DNA of 9,883 bases, taken from an uncultured Collinsella sp. Lineage in GTDB: Bacteria; Actinomycetota; Coriobacteriia; Coriobacteriales; Coriobacteriaceae. The DNA lies in assembly GCA_900551205.1 (NCBI GenBank), contig URUW01000055.1, positions 1 to 9,883 on the forward strand, written 5' to 3'. The position numbers were made by a program, and so were the translations under genes. Position 1 is the first letter of the stretch; the number at the start of each line of letters is the position of its first letter. Positions 6,940-9,883 of this stretch are shown here, piece by piece. Under the pieces are notes generated by a model. It saw only the letters and a program-made list of their open reading frames with translations. It did no database searches and was not told the origin of the DNA.

Positions 6940-7239
6940 CTATTCCTCATCGAGGAATGACATAAGCTCATCAGCGTTATTGAATGACAGGCTATCGTCC
7001 GGCAAAATCCCCAGCTCATGAGCCTCGGCGATCACCATGGCGCGCCTCGTCACCTCGTTGGGCACCTCCGCCCTTCCTACAATCTCAAAAGGAATCTTTC
7101 GCTGATTTACCAGCTGCCGAACGGCAAGATTGAGATAGGAATTGAGGCTGAGGCCGACCGAATCCAAGAACTCAGTCGCCTGCTCCTTGAGCCCCTCTTC
7201 GATTCGAACCGTCGTAGGCTTAACTGTTGCTGTAGACAT
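6940..7239 (-). CDS. RelB/DinJ-family antitoxin
   Basis: A 99-residue antitoxin with an N-terminal ribbon-helix-helix: strand TVRIEEGLKEQ (10-20), helix to DSVGL (30), then SLNSYLNLAVRQLVNQRKIPFEI (31-53). This is the DinJ/RelB pattern, including the characteristic RKIPFEI end. The acidic C-terminus (NNADELMSFLDEE) should wrap and block the toxin. The ATG at 7239 follows GAGGAGG at 6 nt. It is first in the two-gene unit with the toxin 2 nt behind it. Family knowledge says the antitoxin alone or with toxin represses its own promoter; a -10 (7276-7271) and a long palindrome (7287-7322) lie just upstream. Codons look less GC-biased than in neighbouring genes, by eye only. Confidence 0.88.
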   Translation of the reverse strand: MSTATVKPTTVRIEEGLKEQATEFLDSVGLSLNSYLNLAVRQLVNQRKIPFEIVGRAEVPNEVTRRAMVIAEAHELGILPDDSLSFNNADELMSFLDEE

Positions 7240-7270
7240 TTGCGACCTCCTCGCCCTCGTCTTTTACACC

Positions 7271-7276
7271 AGTATA
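7271..7276 (-). promoter_or_regulatory. Candidate -10 box of the toxin-antitoxin promoter
   Basis: TATACT on the minus strand lies 31 nt upstream of the antitoxin ATG. With a 17-nt spacer the -35 would fall at 7299-7294, inside the palindrome at 7287-7322, and reads ATCAGA, a poor match. Such overlap is what an autorepressed toxin-antitoxin promoter would show. Confidence 0.5.
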
Positions 7277-7286
7277 CCCAATATAA

Positions 7287-7322
7287 ATGGCAATCTGATG
7301 TTAGATAACATCAGATTGCCAT
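7287..7322. repeat. Perfect 36-bp palindrome upstream of the antitoxin gene
   Basis: Two perfect 16-nt arms (ATGGCAATCTGATGTT and its reverse complement) flank the 4-nt loop AGAT. It begins 31 bp beyond the LOG gene stop and covers the -35 region of the toxin-antitoxin promoter. Two readings are possible: operator for the antitoxin ribbon-helix-helix protein, or terminator for the LOG gene. On the minus strand the tail is TTTATATT, AT-rich but not a clean T-run. Both roles together are possible. Confidence 0.85.
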
Positions 7323-7352
7323 GCGTATTCATGTCGCGTGGGCACGATTGAT

Positions 7353-8111
7353 CTACATCAGCCCGCTGAGCGCAATGTCAACGGCCTCGTTGAGGTCGTC
7401 GGTAATGTGTACCAGATCCGGATCGAGCGGGCTAATCATACCGGTGCTCATCACCGGGCCGTTGAGCCAGTCGAATAGGCCCTGCCAGTACTCGGTGCCC
7501 ACCAGCACGAGCGGCATGCGCTTGACCTTGTGCGTCTGCACCAGCGTGAGAACCTCGAACATCTCGTCGAGCGTGCCAAAGCCGCCGGGAAATACGATGG
7601 CGCCCGAGCTGTACTTAACGAACATGGTTTTGCGCACAAAGAAGTAGCGGAAGTCCATGCCGAGGTTCACGTATTTATTGAGCCCCTGCTCGTGCGGAAG
7701 CTCGATACCCAAGCCGACCGACTTGCCGTTGGCGCTCGCCGCTCCCCTGTTGGCCGCCTCCATGACGCCGGGACCACCGCCGGTGATAACCGCCACGCCG
7801 CGCTGGGCGATCTTGCGGCCAACGGCGCGTGCCGCCTTGTAGAGCGGATCGGTCTTGGGCGTGCGGGCACTGCCGAAGATGGTCACCGCAGGACCAAGCT
7901 CGGCAAGTGCGCCAAAACCATCAACGAACTCTGCCTGAATGCGCAGCACGCGCCAGGGGTCGGTGTGCAACCAGTCGGTCGAGTCCTCGGGCGCCAGCAG
8001 GTTGGCGTAGGTGTTGTCCTTGGGAATCATGGGGCCGCGCATGACCACGGGGCCGCGGCGGTACGTCTCGTCGTAGGCAGGCTCGCCCTCGACGTTCTCA
8101 TTCTTAATCAT
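7353..8111 (-). CDS. LOG-family cytosolic nucleoside 5'-monophosphate phosphoribohydrolase
   Basis: LOG (LONELY GUY, TIGR00730) proteins split adenine-type nucleotide monophosphates into base and ribose 5-phosphate. In bacteria some act on cytokinin-like or other purine nucleotides. The 252-residue product has FGSART (79-84), the nucleotide loop GGGPGVMEAANRGA (111-124), the arginine/lysine region FRYFFVRKTMF (154-164) and PGGFGTLDE (175-183), which together define the family. An N-terminal tail of about 70 residues precedes the Rossmann core, as in the longer LOG subgroup. The ATG at 8111 is chosen because AGGAGT lies just upstream; the open frame to 8183 runs through a terminator hairpin and is unlikely to be coding. 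It lies between tgt and the toxin-antitoxin pair, same strand. Confidence 0.88.
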   Translation of the reverse strand: MIKNENVEGEPAYDETYRRGPVVMRGPMIPKDNTYANLLAPEDSTDWLHTDPWRVLRIQAEFVDGFGALAELGPAVTIFGSARTPKTDPLYKAARAVGRKIAQRGVAVITGGGPGVMEAANRGAASANGKSVGLGIELPHEQGLNKYVNLGMDFRYFFVRKTMFVKYSSGAIVFPGGFGTLDEMFEVLTLVQTHKVKRMPLVLVGTEYWQGLFDWLNGPVMSTGMISPLDPDLVHITDDLNEAVDIALSGLM

Positions 8112-8115
8112 GGGT

Positions 8116-8121
8116 ACTCCT
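8116..8121 (-). promoter_or_regulatory. Ribosome binding site deciding the LOG gene start
   Basis: AGGAGT on the minus strand is 4 nt ahead of the ATG at 8111. It fixes the start there and rejects upstream in-frame starts. It begins only 8 nt after the T-rich tail of the terminator at 8130-8175. Confidence 0.75.
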
Positions 8122-8129
8122 ATCGAGAA

Positions 8130-8175
8130 AAAGAAAAGCGGGCGGGGTCGACGCCATGCGTCAAACTCCCGCCCG
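8130..8175 (-). terminator. Intrinsic terminator between tgt and the LOG gene
   Basis: On the minus strand CGGGCGGG (8175-8168) pairs with CCCGCCCG (8146-8139). An inner stem GACGC/GCGTC with a 3-nt loop extends the hairpin, and TTTTCTTTTTC follows (8137-8127). The GC-rich stem plus T-rich tail is a textbook Rho-independent terminator for tgt, whose stop is at 8325. It sits directly before the LOG ribosome binding site. Confidence 0.85.
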
Positions 8176-8324
8176 AACATCAACTATTCGGTATGGTACC
8201 CACGATGCATCAAGTGCTTGCAAGCTATCGGTCATCGGTCGCGCAAGCGGTGTTAGCAAACGTGATGACCGGCCGGCGCTCGCCCCTTGCCGTTGCCCGC
8301 GCTCTGCAAGCGCCCGTGCTGCTC

Positions 8325-9464
8325 TTAGTAATCCACCGCCGCAGGGCTGTTCATCCAGTCGCTCACGAACGCGCCGTAGCGGCCCTCGATAATGGCCTGG
8401 CGGGCCCGCTGCATAAGGTTGAGCAGGTAGTAGATGTTGTGCATCGAAAGCAGAATGCCGCCGAGCATCTCCTTCTGCGTGACCATGTGACGGATGAGCG
8501 CACGGCTGTAACCGCCCGTGCACACCGGGCAGGTGCAGGTGGGATCGATGGGACCGTCGTCGTGCGCAAAGCGAGCGTTGCGGAAGTTGAGGCGACCCTC
8601 GCTGGAGAATGCCGTGCCCATACGGCCGGTGCGCGTCGGCAGCACACAGTCGAACATGTCGATGCCCACGCCCACGCCGCGCACGAGCGTGGTGGGGTTA
8701 CCGACACCCATCAGGTAGCGCGGCTTATGCTTGGGCATGTACTCGCTCACGAGCGGCGCCAGGGTCTCGAACATGGTCTCGTGATCCTCGCCCACCGAAT
8801 AGCCACCGATACCATAGCCCGGGAAGTCGCCGCACTCCTCCAGATGGCGCAGCGAGCGCAGGCGCAGATCCAGGTGCATGCCGCCCTGAACGATACCAAA
8901 GAGTGCCTGGTCGTCGCGGGTATGCGCCTTATAGCAGCGCTCGGCCCACATGCTCGACAGCTCGACGGCACGCTCAACGTAAGCGCGCGTGGCGGGATAG
9001 CCCGGGCACTGGTCCAGCTGCATGCAGATGTCGGAGCCGAGCTTCATGGCGATTTCCATGTTGTCCTCGGGCGTCCAAAACACGTGGCGGCCGTCGTAAT
9101 CGTTGACGATAAAGCGCACGCCCTCGTCGGTGAGCTTGACGGCATCGTTGTGGCTGAAGACCTGGAAACCGCCCGAGTCGGTGAGGATGGGGCCGTGCCA
9201 GTTCATGAACTTGTGCAGGCCGCCCAGCTCGGCGATGGTGTCCTCGCCGGGACGCATGGACAGATGATAGGTATTGGCGAGCACGATCTGGGCGCCGAGC
9301 TTCTTGACAGTCTCGGTAGGAATGCCCTTGACGTTTGCCTTGGTGCCCACGGGCATAAAGATCGGCGTCTCGATGTCGCCGTGCGGGGTGTGCAGTACGC
9401 CGGCGCGCGCGTGCGTCGTCGGATCCTCGGCAATCAGGTCGAATTTAAAAAGGTTCTGGTCCAT
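8325..9464 (-). CDS. tgt: tRNA-guanine transglycosylase (queuosine synthesis)
   Basis: TGT swaps guanine-34 in the anticodon of GUN tRNAs for a queuosine precursor (preQ1 in most bacteria). The 379-residue TIM-barrel protein has family length. Key residues are visible: D96 in LTDSGGFQVFS (acid/base), the nucleophile D272 in GIDMFDCVLPTRTGR, D151 and C153 in LDQCPGYPATR, Q193 in FGIVQGG, and a C-terminal zinc site C310-x-C312-x2-C315 with H342. The pocket loop reads GGYSVGE (220-226), where many bacterial enzymes have GGLAVGE or GGLSVGE. The ATG at 9464 follows AAGGAG at 9 nt. It appears to be a single-gene transcript from a promoter at about 9507, ended by the terminator at 8130-8175. No other queuosine gene is in the window. 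Confidence 0.96.
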   Translation of the reverse strand: MDQNLFKFDLIAEDPTTHARAGVLHTPHGDIETPIFMPVGTKANVKGIPTETVKKLGAQIVLANTYHLSMRPGEDTIAELGGLHKFMNWHGPILTDSGGFQVFSHNDAVKLTDEGVRFIVNDYDGRHVFWTPEDNMEIAMKLGSDICMQLDQCPGYPATRAYVERAVELSSMWAERCYKAHTRDDQALFGIVQGGMHLDLRLRSLRHLEECGDFPGYGIGGYSVGEDHETMFETLAPLVSEYMPKHKPRYLMGVGNPTTLVRGVGVGIDMFDCVLPTRTGRMGTAFSSEGRLNFRNARFAHDDGPIDPTCTCPVCTGGYSRALIRHMVTQKEMLGGILLSMHNIYYLLNLMQRARQAIIEGRYGAFVSDWMNSPAAVDY

Positions 9465-9501
9465 AAACTGGAACTCCTTGGTTGCGGTTCATACGCAAAC
9501 C

Positions 9502-9507
9502 ATTATA
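9502..9507 (-). promoter_or_regulatory. Candidate -10 box of the tgt promoter
   Basis: A perfect TATAAT on the minus strand lies 37 nt upstream of the tgt ATG, in good position for a start point near 9495. No clear -35 exists 16-18 nt upstream (the sequence there is around CGGTGC), so activity would rely on the -10 or on an activator. Confidence 0.55.
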
Positions 9508-9561
9508 CGGGCAACCCGCAAGAAGCACCGACTCGACAGAAACTGGCGCGAGGAGGATACG

Positions 9562-9703
9562 GCAGGGACACGGCAAATGAGCGTGGATTTTTGGACGCTT
9601 ACCGGATGAGCGTGGATAATCTCCCACTTTTGCCCAAAGCACAGCCCAAAAACGGGAGATTATCCACTTTCATTCTGCGGGCACTCATTTAAGTACGTCC
9701 CCG
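9562..9703. repeat. Imperfect palindromic element of about 140 bp
   Basis: The core is a pair of 22-nt arms (9604-9625 and 9654-9675) with three mismatches, of which the inner 14 nt (GTGGATAATCTCCC and complement) are perfect. The loop is 28 nt with a weak TTTTG/CAAAA inner pair. ATGAGCGTGGAT is directly repeated at 9577-9588 and 9606-9617. The outer ends are also inverted: AGGGACACGGCAAATGAGCG on the left, and on the right, read in reverse complement, GGGGACGTACTTAAATGAG. Matching ends and no coding frame suggest a small non-autonomous mobile repeat. Confidence 0.6.
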
Positions 9704-9730
9704 ATGAGTGGAGCTATTTACCAGCCACGC

Positions 9731-9764
9731 CAACGCCGATGTTTTGGCAACGCCGATGTTTTGA
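9731..9764. repeat. Tandem duplication of a 17-bp unit
   Basis: CAACGCCGATGTTTTGG (9731-9747) is followed at once by CAACGCCGATGTTTTGA (9748-9764). A third, decayed start CAACG continues at 9765. Sixteen of 17 positions agree between the two full units. Function is unknown; it abuts the nested palindrome that begins at 9777. Confidence 0.8.
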
Positions 9765-9776
9765 CAACGTCAGTGA

Positions 9777-9876
9777 GCGGTCACCAGGGCGAACAAATTG
9801 GCATGAAAAGAGGGCGGCATTGACCTTCTGGTCATGCCGCCCTCTTTGAATGACAAGTTGTCGCCCTGGTGACCGC
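9777..9876. repeat. Nested palindrome of about 100 bp at the window edge
   Basis: The outer arms GCGGTCACCAGGGCGA (9777-9792) and its exact reverse complement (9861-9876) enclose a second, stronger hairpin (9807-9847). Weaker pairing between CAAATTG and CAAGTTG bridges the two. Flanks beyond the arms are partly inverted too, so the element may extend past 9883. It could be a mobile-element end, a structured RNA or a double terminator. Confidence 0.75.
9807..9847. terminator. Possible bidirectional terminator inside the nested palindrome
   Basis: An 18-bp GC-rich stem (AAAGAGGGCGGCA.TGACC against GGTCATGCCGCCCTCTTT, one bulged T) closes on a TTCT loop. It is flanked by AAAA on the left and TTT on the right, so either strand gives a stem followed by a short T-run (TTTT on minus, TTT on plus). 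It probably ends transcription from a gene to the right of the window, but that gene is not visible. Confidence 0.55.
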
Positions 9877-9883
9877 GCAGCGT

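Larger units (their letters stand above)
9465..9883. other. Gene-free region upstream of tgt, dense in palindromes
   Basis: In this 419-bp stretch no open frame with a ribosome binding site and family-like sequence was found. It contains the tgt promoter region (9465-9530), a palindromic element (9562-9703), a 17-bp tandem duplication (9731-9764) and a nested palindrome running to the window edge (9777-9876). Only these repeats are visible from about 9540 onward. Confidence 0.6.

Noticed and set aside
8161..8523. Minus-strand frame of 120 codons between tgt and LOG
   Set aside because: It overlaps the 3' end of tgt in another frame and runs through the terminator hairpin. The translation has no family features.
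7530..9692. Plus-strand open frame of 720 codons opposite LOG and tgt
   Set aside because: It lies antisense to two clearly conserved genes, runs through their promoter and terminator regions, and its His/Ala/Arg/Gly-rich translation has no family features. It is an open-frame artefact of high GC.
9731..9883. CRISPR array
   Set aside because: The 17-bp units are adjacent with no spacers, there are only two copies, and the rest is palindromic rather than repeat-spacer.
1..9883. tRNA or rRNA genes
   Set aside because: No cloverleaf with a TTCGANNC-type arm and no rRNA-like conserved blocks were recognised on either strand.

Overview
The window is a GC-rich bacterial chromosome segment. Gene content and protein style suggest a Coriobacteriia member, probably Collinsella. 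This rests on a Tat-type lipoprotein PstS, acidic actinobacterial-looking proteins, GC-ending codons and a Sapep/PepV-type dipeptidase beside a HAD phosphatase. The genus is an inference from recall, not from a search.

Layout. Positions 1-3065 hold the minus-strand phosphate uptake operon pstS-pstC-pstA-pstB; pstB runs off the left edge. Upstream of pstS lies an intergenic region (3066-3384) with a leader hairpin, a Pho-box-like set of direct repeats and a long hairpin (3269-3337). The hairpin probably terminates the next minus-strand unit. That unit (3385-5518) is a HAD phosphatase followed by an M20 dipeptidase whose 5' end is frameshifted by what looks like a small deletion. Divergent from it is a plus-strand DegV fatty-acid-binding protein (5675-6535). 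A second hairpin with the same arm sequence as the first sits between degV and a convergent minus-strand RelB/DinJ-YafQ toxin-antitoxin pair (6629-7239). Behind the pair come a 36-bp perfect palindrome, a LOG-family phosphoribohydrolase (7353-8111), a clear intrinsic terminator and tgt (8325-9464), all on the minus strand. The last 419 bp (9465-9883) hold no gene but are dense in palindromes and short tandem repeats.

How the genes work together. The pst genes form one high-affinity phosphate ABC transporter: PstS captures phosphate, PstC and PstA form the channel, and PstB supplies ATP hydrolysis. The HAD enzyme and the dipeptidase look co-transcribed but share no obvious pathway. degV, LOG and tgt are housekeeping or lipid/nucleotide/tRNA genes. 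The toxin-antitoxin pair is the only clearly accessory module.

No wholly new multi-gene system is visible. The most unusual content is the set of long intergenic hairpins, two of which belong to one repeat family, together with the damaged dipeptidase.
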